43,383 nucleotides of DNA from an uncultured Balneolaceae bacterium (GTDB lineage Bacteria; Bacteroidota; Rhodothermia; Balneolales; Balneolaceae). The DNA is taken from positions 1-43,383 of the forward strand of contig CAJXOW010000028.1 in the NCBI GenBank assembly GCA_913057825.1, written 5' to 3'. Shown in pieces: positions 27,095 through 37,000 of this stretch (positions are counted from its first letter, which is position 1; each line of letters starts with the position of its first letter). The translations under genes and the position numbers were made by a program. Below the pieces are notes generated by a model that was not told the DNA's origin, searched no databases, and saw only the letters and a program-made list of their open reading frames with translations.

Positions 27095-29773
27095 ATGCTG
27101 AAGTCCGATATTTCGAATCGACAAAAATGGGCCGCCGCCGGGTGGATCGTGGTGGGCTTAATGGCGGCTTTTTGGTTTTACTATTTTTATCCCGCACAGC
27201 ATCCCTTTGGATTGATTACCACGACGCAGGATAAGCAAGAGTTGCGTGAATCCGGTCGACAATTGCTTCAAAAATTCGGGTATGAGGCGGATCAAAAACT
27301 GTTTTCTCCGAGTTTGCGGGTGAATGGAGATCTGATAAACCGCCTGCAGCGGGATCAGGGACGCAATACGCTCATGCGGCACTACCGGGAAGCGAGTGCT
27401 GATGAGCCGTTATTGCCGCTCTATCATTGGCAGGTTAACGTAAAGAAAAAGGACAAACAGCAAAACCAGGATGATTTTGTCATAGGTGAGGAGGAAGCTG
27501 ATGACAGCCAGGGCGGGGACGCTTTCAATTTTCGTTACTCGCAGCGGGGGGAGCTGTTCTATTTTCACAATGAAGATAACGTACTGCCCGATAAAGTCGT
27601 AGATCGACCGTTACTTGAGGAGCTGGGGCTGTTAGCAACTGCGGAAACACCGGGTCCGGCCCCGAGCGACACCACCCTCCGCCGATTAATGCATTTTTCG
27701 CTGCAAACTATCCCCTCCGGCCCACCGACAGGGGGTGCCGACGTTCATTACGATTCGCTTCGCGCCCGGCTTTCCGGGGGACAGCCGGCGGGATTATCGA
27801 GCGCCGTCCTTGAACAAATGGCCCGCCATCACTTGAAGCGTTTTTACTGGAAGCCGGATGCCTACGAGCCGGATACCCTGTACACGAAGATGTTTAATGA
27901 GGTTGAGGGAGCTCGCATCGTGATGAAAAGAAGTGAGCCGCTCATGAACCATGATGTGCGGCTTGAACTCGATATTATTCCGACCGGGCGGCTTATAGCG
28001 TTGTATGCCAACTATGAGTATACAGGAACTGCGGCGGCCGATAATAAATCGAATTTTTGGGATGTCTTTCGATTCGGAATGATGCTGCTGGCGTCTATTG
28101 CTGCGCTGATTCTTTTTTATCGGCGACTTAAAATACGGGTTGTTGACACGAAGTCGGCCCTGGTGGTTGCTTTGATCGGCGGACTTTTGCTGCCGCTGCA
28201 GTCGGGCTTATTCTTTTATGGCCAAATGAGTCTGGATCAAATATCATCAATATGGGAGTACCTTATGATATTCGGCGTAATGGTGGGGATGACCGGGGCC
28301 ATATCCACGTTGACGTTTTTCATTCTCACCGGTGTGGGAGAATCCATTACACGTCAGGCCTGGCCCGGGAAATTGGAGGTATACAACTTGATGAGGCAGG
28401 GGCTGTTTCTTAACAAACCGGTCGGATATGCGTTGTTGAATGGGACATTGTTGGCTCTGTTTTTGGCTGGTTTCTGGACGCTGCTTTTGCAACTCATGCC
28501 CGACGTAGGGCTCGTTGTGGGCGAATCAGGTTCCCAGTCGGTTTTTTTCAATGAGACCATTCCATTATCGCCATTATTCCTGCTGGCAAAGGTGGGATGG
28601 ATCAGCCTGGTAGCCATTCTGTTTGCATTTACCATCATAGGCAGTTACATCTATAATAAAACGGAGCGTGGATGGGTCGCTATTTTTTCGATGGCCCTGA
28701 CCCTGGCCCTGCTTCCCTTGATAACCATCAGTCTTACGCCGACTTATATGGAAGTGATAGCGAGCTTACTAATTGCACTCGCAGTAGGAATTTGTTTTTA
28801 CTACCGGGAAGTGGTCACTTCGCTTGTCGGACTGTTTCTATTCCTGCTGCTCCTGGAAATGGACACTGCCTGGCTGCCCACACACACGCCGGATCACTTT
28901 TTACTCTATTTCATGGGGTTATTGCTGGCCGGTTTGTTGGGATATGGATTTTTTGCGGTCATGCGGGGAAGCCGGGAACGAAAATTACCGGACTATGTCC
29001 CCGAGTATGTTCAAGAATTGGCCCGGGAACAGCGGATGAAGCAGGAGCTCGAAATTGCCAAGCGGGTTCAGCAGGACTTTCTTCCCCTGGAAACACCGGA
29101 TATTGAAGGATGGCAAATGGGAGCTGTTTGCAAGCCGGCCTACGAAACGGGAGGTGACTATTACGATTTTATCCAGATCGATAAGAATCGGCTGGCAGTG
29201 ATTATTGGAGACGTGAGCGGAAAGGGAATTGAGGCGGCGTTCTATATGACCTTTGTAAAAGGCGTTTTACACAGTCTGGCGCATGAAGTGGAATCGCCCG
29301 CCCGGTTGTTGAAGAATGCCAATCGTCTTTTCTATGAAAATGCCCCGAGGGGCACGTTTATATCACTCGTATTTGGTATTATCGACCTGGAGCGGGGGAT
29401 GCTGCGGTATGCACGGGCCGGACATAATCCGATCCTGTTTAAATCAGTTGATAATGATGAATTCCAGACGCTTAAACCATCAGGGATTGGATTGGGGATG
29501 GATTCGGGGGATACCTTTGATCAGACGATCGAAGAAAAAGAGCTGCTTTTTAAATCAGGAGATATGCTCATCCTTTATACAGATGGCATGGTAGAGGCAG
29601 TAAATGCCCGGAGAGAATTTTTTGGTTATGAGCGATTTTTGGATACTTTCCAGAGTGCCGGGCATATTTCAGTGGATCAAATTATCCAACATACAACGGA
29701 TCGACTGGAGCAGTTTATCGGTCGCAGTGAGCAACATGACGATATGACGATGATCGTAATAAGGAAAACATAG
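27095..29773 (+). CDS. Membrane-bound SpoIIE-type PP2C serine phosphatase
   Basis: The 892-residue protein starts with one membrane helix (about 13-30), then a large extracytoplasmic region (about 30-325), then a block of roughly eight to ten membrane helices to about residue 630. A coiled linker (LAREQRMKQELEIAKRVQQDFLP) leads into a PP2C domain. The metal-binding aspartates are visible in GGDYYDF (D688) and GDVSGKG (D706); a third conserved site is LYTDGMVEA. Such RsbU/SpoIIE-like phosphatases usually control anti-sigma antagonists, but no partner gene is near. Family B elements lie 25 bp before its start and 11 bp after its stop. Confidence 0.88.
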   Translation: MLKSDISNRQKWAAAGWIVVGLMAAFWFYYFYPAQHPFGLITTTQDKQELRESGRQLLQKFGYEADQKLFSPSLRVNGDLINRLQRDQGRNTLMRHYREASADEPLLPLYHWQVNVKKKDKQQNQDDFVIGEEEADDSQGGDAFNFRYSQRGELFYFHNEDNVLPDKVVDRPLLEELGLLATAETPGPAPSDTTLRRLMHFSLQTIPSGPPTGGADVHYDSLRARLSGGQPAGLSSAVLEQMARHHLKRFYWKPDAYEPDTLYTKMFNEVEGARIVMKRSEPLMNHDVRLELDIIPTGRLIALYANYEYTGTAAADNKSNFWDVFRFGMMLLASIAALILFYRRLKIRVVDTKSALVVALIGGLLLPLQSGLFFYGQMSLDQISSIWEYLMIFGVMVGMTGAISTLTFFILTGVGESITRQAWPGKLEVYNLMRQGLFLNKPVGYALLNGTLLALFLAGFWTLLLQLMPDVGLVVGESGSQSVFFNETIPLSPLFLLAKVGWISLVAILFAFTIIGSYIYNKTERGWVAIFSMALTLALLPLITISLTPTYMEVIASLLIALAVGICFYYREVVTSLVGLFLFLLLLEMDTAWLPTHTPDHFLLYFMGLLLAGLLGYGFFAVMRGSRERKLPDYVPEYVQELAREQRMKQELEIAKRVQQDFLPLETPDIEGWQMGAVCKPAYETGGDYYDFIQIDKNRLAVIIGDVSGKGIEAAFYMTFVKGVLHSLAHEVESPARLLKNANRLFYENAPRGTFISLVFGIIDLERGMLRYARAGHNPILFKSVDNDEFQTLKPSGIGLGMDSGDTFDQTIEEKELLFKSGDMLILYTDGMVEAVNARREFFGYERFLDTFQSAGHISVDQIIQHTTDRLEQFIGRSEQHDDMTMIVIRKT

Positions 29774-29784
29774 TTTAAGAGGTC

Positions 29785-29934
29785 TTTGAAAACCCGGGCG
29801 GCGGTTCCGAAGCATAATAATTTTCTGGTTGGAAGGCTGTAATGACTTTAATCGTATAAATTGCAATCATCCATTCATTGCCGGTGAACGAAGAAAAGTA
29901 TACGAGCAAGGAACCGCCGCCCGGGTTTTTAAAT
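29785..29934. repeat. Family B palindromic element B4
   Basis: The inner signature CCCGGGCGGCGGTTCC pairs with its complement, and the pairing extends outward through TTTGAAAA with one mismatch. The core is almost identical to B1 and B3. The left flank (AGAGGTCTTTGAAAA) resembles that of B6. It fills the gap between the phosphatase stop and the DtxR gene, ending 22 bp before the latter's start codon. Confidence 0.88.
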
Positions 29935-29956
29935 AAAACCGGGAAAATTATTTCTT

Positions 29957-30622
29957 ATGATACTCAGTCAAACGGTTGAAGACTACTTGAAAACCATCTT
30001 CAAAATTCAGGAATCGGGACGGCCTACCACAAGCAAAATTGCATCCGAAATGGAGGTCTCGTCGGCGTCCGTGACGAACATGATGAAACGGTTGGCCGAT
30101 ATGGGATTGTTGGAATATGCTTCCTATCAGGGAGTAGAGCTGACCGAATCGGGACGAAAAATTGCCCTGGAGGTTATTCGTCACCACCGGCTGCTGGAAC
30201 TGTATCTCAAGGAGATGCTTGGTTATTCATGGGACGAAGTACATGAGGAGGCCGAGAATCTGGAACATCATATCTCGGAGCAGTTTGAAGACCGGATTGC
30301 CGAGCTCCTGAACGAACCTACTCACGATCCGCATGGCGACCCCATCCCCTCAAAAGAGGGCGATATGCCGGCTGGGAAAGCTCAAAAATTAGCCACTGCC
30401 CCTCAGCAAACGGATCTTATTGTGCGAAGAGTCATCGACCAGGATCCTGAGCTGCTACGTCACCTGGAGGATATCGGGTTAATACCGGGGGTCAGGGTGC
30501 TTGTCAAAGAACAAGCTCCCTACGAAGGCCCCTTGACCTTGCAAATAGAAGATCATGAGCAAGTCGTGGGTCGCAAGGTGGCCGACAGTATCCTCGTGAT
30601 TTCCTATGAACCACCACGTTGA
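29957..30622 (+). CDS. DtxR/MntR family metal-dependent transcriptional regulator
   Basis: This is a 221-residue repressor of the iron or manganese type. A winged helix-turn-helix covers residues 1-65 (TTSKIASEMEVSSASVTNMMKRL), followed by the dimer and metal-binding helices (HHRLLELYLKEML; EEAENLEHHISEQFEDRI; HDPHGDPIP) with the expected His/Glu ligands. A C-terminal FeoA/SH3-like domain covers about 150-221. The metal cannot be told from sequence. The convergent neighbour is a zinc CDF exporter; coregulation is possible but I see no operator. The stop codon lies in an imperfect long inverted repeat (30618-30727) leading into element A11. Confidence 0.9.
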   Translation: MILSQTVEDYLKTIFKIQESGRPTTSKIASEMEVSSASVTNMMKRLADMGLLEYASYQGVELTESGRKIALEVIRHHRLLELYLKEMLGYSWDEVHEEAENLEHHISEQFEDRIAELLNEPTHDPHGDPIPSKEGDMPAGKAQKLATAPQQTDLIVRRVIDQDPELLRHLEDIGLIPGVRVLVKEQAPYEGPLTLQIEDHEQVVGRKVADSILVISYEPPR

Positions 30623-30725
30623 GCCAAAATGTGAAGGACGAACGGTGAAAAAATATCTGGTATCTTAATTTTTGTTTTAAGATCGATATTTCCTCTCCTT
30701 GTCGGTTTGTTCACTTTTTAGCTCA

Positions 30726-30895
30726 GCTCGAGGCTCGAAGCTCGAGGCTGGAAGTTTTCCGGGCGGGTATTAAGGCTTGACAATTGGATGAATAAAGTTA
30801 CCTCCCGGTTTACAAAACCGATGAACCAAGGCAGTATTCAAGAAGTTAAACATACAGAACACAAATACCGTCTCGCATGGCTTCGAGCTTCCAGC
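30726..30895. repeat. Family A palindromic element A11 (GCTCGAG/GCTGGAA heptads)
   Basis: The left arm (30726-30754) has four heptads. The right arm (30882-30895) has two clear inverted heptads and abuts the hairpin at 30896. Near the right arm the interior keeps traces of the shared core (GTATTCAAG, then ACACAAATACC). The left arm is preceded by one limb of an imperfect inverted repeat (30618-30643 with 30705-30727) that spans the dtxR-family stop codon. Confidence 0.7.
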
Positions 30896-30928
30896 TGTGA
30901 GTTGAACAGTGACCCTGTTCAACTCACA
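30896..30928. terminator. Hairpin spanning the CDF exporter stop codon
   Basis: Bases 30896-30909 pair over 14 bp with 30915-30928 around the loop TGACC. The minus-strand stop codon (30924-30926) is inside the right limb. The structure follows element A11 with no spacer. No T tract follows on the minus strand. Confidence 0.65.
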
Positions 30929-31850
30929 AACAAGGTTCATTCAGACGATCTTCACAGGGTTCGAATTCGAATTCCAGGGTCGTGTGGGTGATGTTGAATT
31001 TTTCCCGGAGCATTTTTTTGAGTTCGGTCTTTATCTCTTCCATGGCCTGCAGATCGCTCTCTTCGATGACGACGTGCGACTCCAGGCAGATTTCGCGTTC
31101 ATCCAAACGCCAAACATGCAGGTGATGAATTTCCTGGACTCGCGGTAAAGATTGCATTACTTCGGTGACGCGGTGCAGGTTCACTTCTTCCGGTGTACTT
31201 TCCATAAGGATATCGACCGTGCTGCGCAGCATTTGATAACTGTGCCACAAGATATACAATCCCAACGCCACCGTTAAAATCGTATCGACGATATAAAGTT
31301 GGTATCGAATGATCAGTATGCCGCCGATGATGACCCCGATGGACGACAACCCGTCGGTTAGAATATGAAGGTAGGCGCTGCGGATGTTGATGTTGTTTCT
31401 GGATTTCCCGTAAAGCAATAGGGCCGTGATAAAATTACCCAGCAAGCCTACCAGCGCAACACTGAACATGATCACCCCGTCGATGGGGCTCGGGTTGAAG
31501 AAACGCTGAATTCCTTCATTGATCAGGTAAAGTGATACTATAACCAAAATAATCAAATTGATGAAGGCGCCGATAATTTCGGCCCGCCGATATCCAAAAG
31601 TTTTATCTACATCAGCGTCACGGTTGGAGATCTTCCGTGCGATCAGGCTGATGCCCAGCGAGGCCGTATCCCCGAAGTTGTGCAGGGCATCAGATAACAA
31701 AGCGAGGCTGTTGGACAGTAAACCGCCGATCAGCTCGGCCACCGTAATAGCCAGGTTTAAAAAGATAGAAATCCACAGTCGTCCCTTGGTGGTATCTTTG
31801 CCATGTGAGTGGTTGCCGTCTGCAGAGTGACTATGTGTATGTGAATCCAT
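30924..31850 (-). CDS. czcD: Cation diffusion facilitator (zinc exporter)
   Basis: This proton-coupled exporter of divalent cations has 308 residues. It has a histidine-rich N terminus (about residues 4-18), six membrane helices, and metal site A composed of H57/D61 (HNFGD) and H162/D166 (HILTD). Two HxxxD pairs are the pattern of zinc-preferring members. The cytoplasmic C-terminal domain (from about 210) contains HHLHVWRL. It is transcribed away from the TamA-like gene and converges on the DtxR-family gene. The symbol is by family similarity; the true substrate range is unknown. Confidence 0.9.
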   Translation of the reverse strand: MDSHTHSHSADGNHSHGKDTTKGRLWISIFLNLAITVAELIGGLLSNSLALLSDALHNFGDTASLGISLIARKISNRDADVDKTFGYRRAEIIGAFINLIILVIVSLYLINEGIQRFFNPSPIDGVIMFSVALVGLLGNFITALLLYGKSRNNINIRSAYLHILTDGLSSIGVIIGGILIIRYQLYIVDTILTVALGLYILWHSYQMLRSTVDILMESTPEEVNLHRVTEVMQSLPRVQEIHHLHVWRLDEREICLESHVVIEESDLQAMEEIKTELKKMLREKFNITHTTLEFEFEPCEDRLNEPCL

Positions 31851-32032
31851 GGGAATTACGCAAGCATCGTTATTACTGTTATAGAAATCAAATATAACTA
31901 CTACTGCAGTGTTATTAAAAACAGGTTGATATAGAAAATGGTGAAAAAATGCAATAAATAAATTGAGTCGCCTGTTTGTTCGATATTATAAATTTTGATA
32001 TTGTCAACTAAATATCGATTCATTCTTAGTGC

Positions 32033-34018
32033 ATGGATGATCATTGCTATAAAATTTTATTATTTAGGAAAATTCTTGCAGGCGGTTTGTTAACGGCTTC
32101 CTTGCTGTTCATGGTCGTCGCTAGCGGCAGGGCATCGTCAAATTCCGGTGCAGCCACATCCTGGCCTCCTGCCTGGGCCGATACCGCAAAAATTCCCACA
32201 CCGCACGTTTGGGAAATTGCCTTCGAAGGAAATAAGACCTTCAAGAAATTGGTTCTTCGTGACGTAGTGGCAGTTGAACCGCCCAATTTCTGGAAAAAAC
32301 TCCTGTTTTGGCGTCCATCTGGCACCGCGGTTTCCGATATGATGCTTAAAAAAGACGTCATTCGCCTGCAGCGTTTTTACCAACGACGCGGCTTTGAGGA
32401 TGTGAAGGTGGACTACCGGATCAGAACCAAAGCAAGAGAGTGGAAGAAAGAGATCGTCTTTGTTATCCGTGAAAATAACCCCATCCGAATAAAAGATCTT
32501 GCTATTCGCTATCAGACGGACCCGGCCACGGTCGACTTTCTGAAAAGACAAAGCTCTTATCAACGAGCTCTGGAACGTCAGTCATATCAAGAGGAACGTC
32601 GCTACGCCATGATTCACGAACCCGATGTGAAAGGAACCCTGATTCTGGCTTTGAAAAACCTGGGATACGCATATGCTGATGTGGGGATTGAGACCCGGGT
32701 GGACTCGGTGCAAAATGTCGCGGAGGTATCCCTCGATATCGTTCCGGGACCCCGCACAAAAATCGATTCCATCAGTGTAACGGGTCGCTATACCGTGAGT
32801 GAAGATATGATCCGTCGTAATTCGGGACTTCACATAGGAGAATATTTCAGTGAAAAGAAGCTGCAGAATGCGCAGCGCGAGCTTTTTAATCATCCTCTTT
32901 TTCGTTTTGCCACGATTAGTATTCCCGAGCAGCCGGAAGACTCCTCCCTGATTCTGCAGATCAGGGTCCGGGAACACGAAAAGCGTTCCATCGGTGTGAA
33001 GATTGGAGGGGGACGTGATGATATCATCCGCGGGGAAGTGACCTGGACTCACCGGAATGTGGCCAATTACGGTCACCGGTTCAGCGCTACGGCTAACGCT
33101 TCGTTCATCGAACAGCAAATTAGCACTGACTACCTGTTCCCTTACGTGTTCAACGAAAAAAGCAGTTTTCTGGTCAATCCTTTTGCTCAACACCAGATCG
33201 AACCGAATTACGAGTTGTCTCGCTGGGGGATTAATAATTCACTTATTTACCAGTATCGCAGAAATATAACGGCTTCTATTTCGTATGAATTTACACGCAA
33301 CTATGAACTGGCGAGGGAGCAAAATTATGAGTTTCCCGATTCCATCAGGACGTATAACATCTCGGCGGTGCAATTGAGCGGTTTTTATACGACCGACCTC
33401 CGGCAGAGCAGGGGATGGATGATACAACCCTTTATGGAATTTTCGGGATTCCTGGGGTCAGCATCTTTCGATTTTCAGAAATTCATGATCGATATCCGCC
33501 GGTATGTGGATCTAACCGGTTCGACCAAGTTGGCGGGACGGGTGAAAACGGGCACCCTGTTTTATAATGAATCCGACAGCCTGCCCAATCCCATACGTTA
33601 TTATGCCGGTGGTACGTATTCGGTTCGCGGTTGGGATTGGCGGATGCTTGGACCGAAGCGTGCTATAGTGAACGACCAGGGACAGTTTGAAAAATATATA
33701 CCGGTCGGTGGACATTCGGTCTTCGCATTTAATCTGGAACTGCGTCAAAGATTCGATTGGTTGATCGACGGTTTTGCTCTCGCAGGATTCCTGGATGGCG
33801 GACAGGTATGGCACCGGTTGGGAGGGGTCGGCAATCGTATGTTGCGATATTCAACGGGAGGGGGATTTCGCTATGACTCGCCCATCGGACCGGTCCGCCT
33901 GGATGTGGGATATAAACTGAATCCATCCGAAAAGGATCTGGATATATACCAGGGGCAGGATTACGGAAACTTTTGGGATAAGATCGGCATACATTTTTCA
34001 ATTGGACAGGCATTTTAA
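32033..34018 (+). CDS. tamA: BamA/TamA-like outer-membrane protein
   Basis: This Omp85-superfamily protein helps insert or export proteins at the outer membrane. A signal sequence (about 1-35, ending in the ASGRAS region) is followed by POTRA repeats (about 55-320; for example WEIAFEGNKTFKKLVLRDVV and IDSISVTGRYTVSEDMIRRN). A beta-barrel follows to the C-terminal phenylalanine (IGIHFSIGQAF). The barrel contains the YSVRGWDWRMLGP lid-like motif and SPIGPVRLDVGY. The partner tamB gene follows after 12 bp, which is why TamA rather than BamA is preferred. Confidence 0.9.
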   Translation: MDDHCYKILLFRKILAGGLLTASLLFMVVASGRASSNSGAATSWPPAWADTAKIPTPHVWEIAFEGNKTFKKLVLRDVVAVEPPNFWKKLLFWRPSGTAVSDMMLKKDVIRLQRFYQRRGFEDVKVDYRIRTKAREWKKEIVFVIRENNPIRIKDLAIRYQTDPATVDFLKRQSSYQRALERQSYQEERRYAMIHEPDVKGTLILALKNLGYAYADVGIETRVDSVQNVAEVSLDIVPGPRTKIDSISVTGRYTVSEDMIRRNSGLHIGEYFSEKKLQNAQRELFNHPLFRFATISIPEQPEDSSLILQIRVREHEKRSIGVKIGGGRDDIIRGEVTWTHRNVANYGHRFSATANASFIEQQISTDYLFPYVFNEKSSFLVNPFAQHQIEPNYELSRWGINNSLIYQYRRNITASISYEFTRNYELAREQNYEFPDSIRTYNISAVQLSGFYTTDLRQSRGWMIQPFMEFSGFLGSASFDFQKFMIDIRRYVDLTGSTKLAGRVKTGTLFYNESDSLPNPIRYYAGGTYSVRGWDWRMLGPKRAIVNDQGQFEKYIPVGGHSVFAFNLELRQRFDWLIDGFALAGFLDGGQVWHRLGGVGNRMLRYSTGGGFRYDSPIGPVRLDVGYKLNPSEKDLDIYQGQDYGNFWDKIGIHFSIGQAF

Positions 34019-34030
34019 CTTGAATATTAT

Positions 34031-37000
34031 ATGAACGAGCCATCGGATCGAAATATTAAAATTTCGCGCGGTACAAAGATCGCGGGATCTGTATTACTGA
34101 TCCTGCTGGTGCTGCTCGGTGGAGTTCGCCTGTTGCTGAAGACTCGATGGGTGCAGCAGTTTGCTCAAGGGCAGCTTCTTTCATATGCGAATGAATACCT
34201 CGAAGGAGATTTAAACATAAAGCGGTTGGAGGGGGATTTGTGGAATACGGTTCAGCTGCATGATATTCGGCTGGCCGACGCTCAAAATAAAAATATATTG
34301 CAGGTCGATTCACTTCGTGTAGCGTATAACATATGGACGTTGATACGAGGTCCTTTTCAGGTTAAAAGTCTGTCGATCGACAAACCCCGGGTGCACCTTG
34401 AGCAGGATACGACGGGGCAATGGAACCTGTTAAAGGTAATCAGGACTTCTGAATCGACCGGGGAAGAGCCCGCCCCCTTTTACTTTAATATCGGGGATAT
34501 AGGAATTAAGAAGGGAGAAATCGGTATATATCCGGCCTCGGCCGGCCAGCCGGATTCAGCCTACCACTTTCGGGACCTGGAAGTCCGTGCAGGAGGAGGA
34601 ATATTACCGTCCGGATTTGAAGTTCGGCTGAATACACTGAATTTTTTGGCATCGGTACCGTTGCTGACCGATACCCTGAGCTTTCAGTCACAAGCCGGGT
34701 ATGTCGATCAACAGCTGTCGCTCGATAAACTTCTGATATCTACCGGTGGATCGATGATTGCGACCTCTGGATCGCTCGATGCGCAACAGGATACCTACGA
34801 ATTTCGATCCTTATTAAAGCCGTTATCGCGTACCGTACTGGAGGATATCACCCGTTTATCTTTAAAGCAAAACCTGGATGTACGATTGTCGCTCGAAGGC
34901 AAGGGAACCTCATTTCGGGCCGGTGTAAATGCCAGGGCCCCTGGATTGGATACGTTGCATGTCGATGCCGGATTTCGTTGGGACAGCTTGATGGCGATTG
35001 AGGAAGTAAACGTCGGGATTACCGGGATGGATGGACCGGCCCTGGTGGAAACGGATTCGATTGAATGGCCGAGAGTGGAGCAGTTTCAAGCTGACTTCAA
35101 CGGATATATCCCATTACAGCAGTGGAAGGAGGGATCTGTCCGGGGTACGGTGTCCATTCGGGAATTTTCGTTTATGAACTACCGGGTTGAATCGTTTGGA
35201 GCCGACGGGACCTACGATAACCGCACTGGTAAATGGACGGCTTTTCTTCAAAGGGGCCGTGAAAAAGTGGAAGTTGATGCCAGGGTAAAAGAGTCTGATA
35301 ACACTCACCGCCCATCCTGGTCGATGGATATATCGGCTGAAAACATCCGTCCGCAGCATTGGTGGGAAGAGGCGCCGGCCGGATCGCTTAACGCCGTGGC
35401 AAGCCTGTCGGGAGAAGGTTTTAAACCCGGTGGAGCGCCTTGGAAATTTTCCCTACTCTTTCGGGAAAGCAGCTTGCAAAACCAGCCATTCAAGTTAGTT
35501 AAGGTGAATGGGTCGTTAGACAGTTCACGCATCGATGCACAGGCTGAAATGGCCTTTCAAAAGAGTAAGATTGAGGGAGATTTTAAAGTACGAGCGTACC
35601 AGACCTATCCACAGTATGAATTTGATATCCGGTCTGATGATTTCGATGTGAACGATATCGCCGGATTGTCGCCCAATTCCTCCAAATTGCGACTGAAAGC
35701 GCATGGTGAAGGTCGTGGGGTGTCGCCCGAAAACATAAAACTCACCTCCCGTATCAGCCTGGACTCGTCGTCGATTAACAAAGCGGCGATCAATGAACTT
35801 CACGCTTTGGTACATATTGAAGATTCTGTACTCAAGATACAAGAAGCGGATTTGAAGAGTGAAATGGCAAACGGCAGTTTTACGGCACGACAACATCTGA
35901 CCCGCTTCTATTCGGAAGATAATCGTCTGGATTTCAATCTTGAGTTGAAAAACTTGCAGCCGCTGGCATCCTTTACCAAAGCCGAATTACTGGAGGCACG
36001 AGGAACGGTGAACGGGGATGTACGACCGACTTCGAAGCAACATTTAAGTTTTGACGGATCGGTCGATTTAAACAATATCCGCTACGATACGCTTTTGAAT
36101 GTGCAGGGTATCAAGGGAAGCGTACAGGTGGATATCAAACGAGATCCCACTTACCGACTGACGCTCGACATCGATCAACCGGAAGTGGCCTCCGTGGTGC
36201 TGCAGGATATCAATCTTCAGTCGGAGGGTGAGTTGGAATCCGGGGAAGCCCGCGGCCAAATAGGGATACAGATGACCAGCGGTACCGGGGGGGCATTGCA
36301 GCAAAAAGGCCGATTCCACCTGCAACCCGACTCCATTACGCTTCGAACGAATGAATTGACTATACAAACGCCGGCCAAGGACCTGGATTTAGCAGCGCCC
36401 TTTCAAATTTATTACCACGATGAACGTCTGGCGACCGATACTCTTCGCATGACAAGTGCATCAGAAGATCCTTTCCTGGAATTGGCCGTACCCCGTTTCG
36501 ACAGCGTAAGTCAACAGGTTTACTTTAAAGCAGACCGGTTGGATATGCAGGCGTTGCAGGAAGTGCTGCTGGGACGGTTCTATGTAGGAGGAGATCTGAC
36601 GGGATATTTAGCGCTTGACAAACGGGGGGAAAGCGTGGAATTGAAGAACCGGATTCAGTTAACGGATTTACGGTATGAGAACCTGAGAATGGACTCAGTT
36701 ATGTTGACAAGCCGGATAGAGAATAATCGGTTTTCGACAAATCTAACTGTGCATCACCGGAAGCAGGAGATTATGAAGGGAGGATTGGATTTACCCTTCA
36801 GGTTGGGGGATCCCCGTACGTTTGAAGACGAGTTTTTCGAGCAAGAGGTCCAGGGATATGTGCAGGTTAATCCTGTGGATATCAATACTATCGAGGGAGC
36901 CGGGGAACTTTTCGGATTTGCCAAAACAAACGGAACCATCCGCATGCAAGGGGTCTTGCGCGGTACGGCCGGAGAACCCACGTTTACGGGATTCGCCAAT

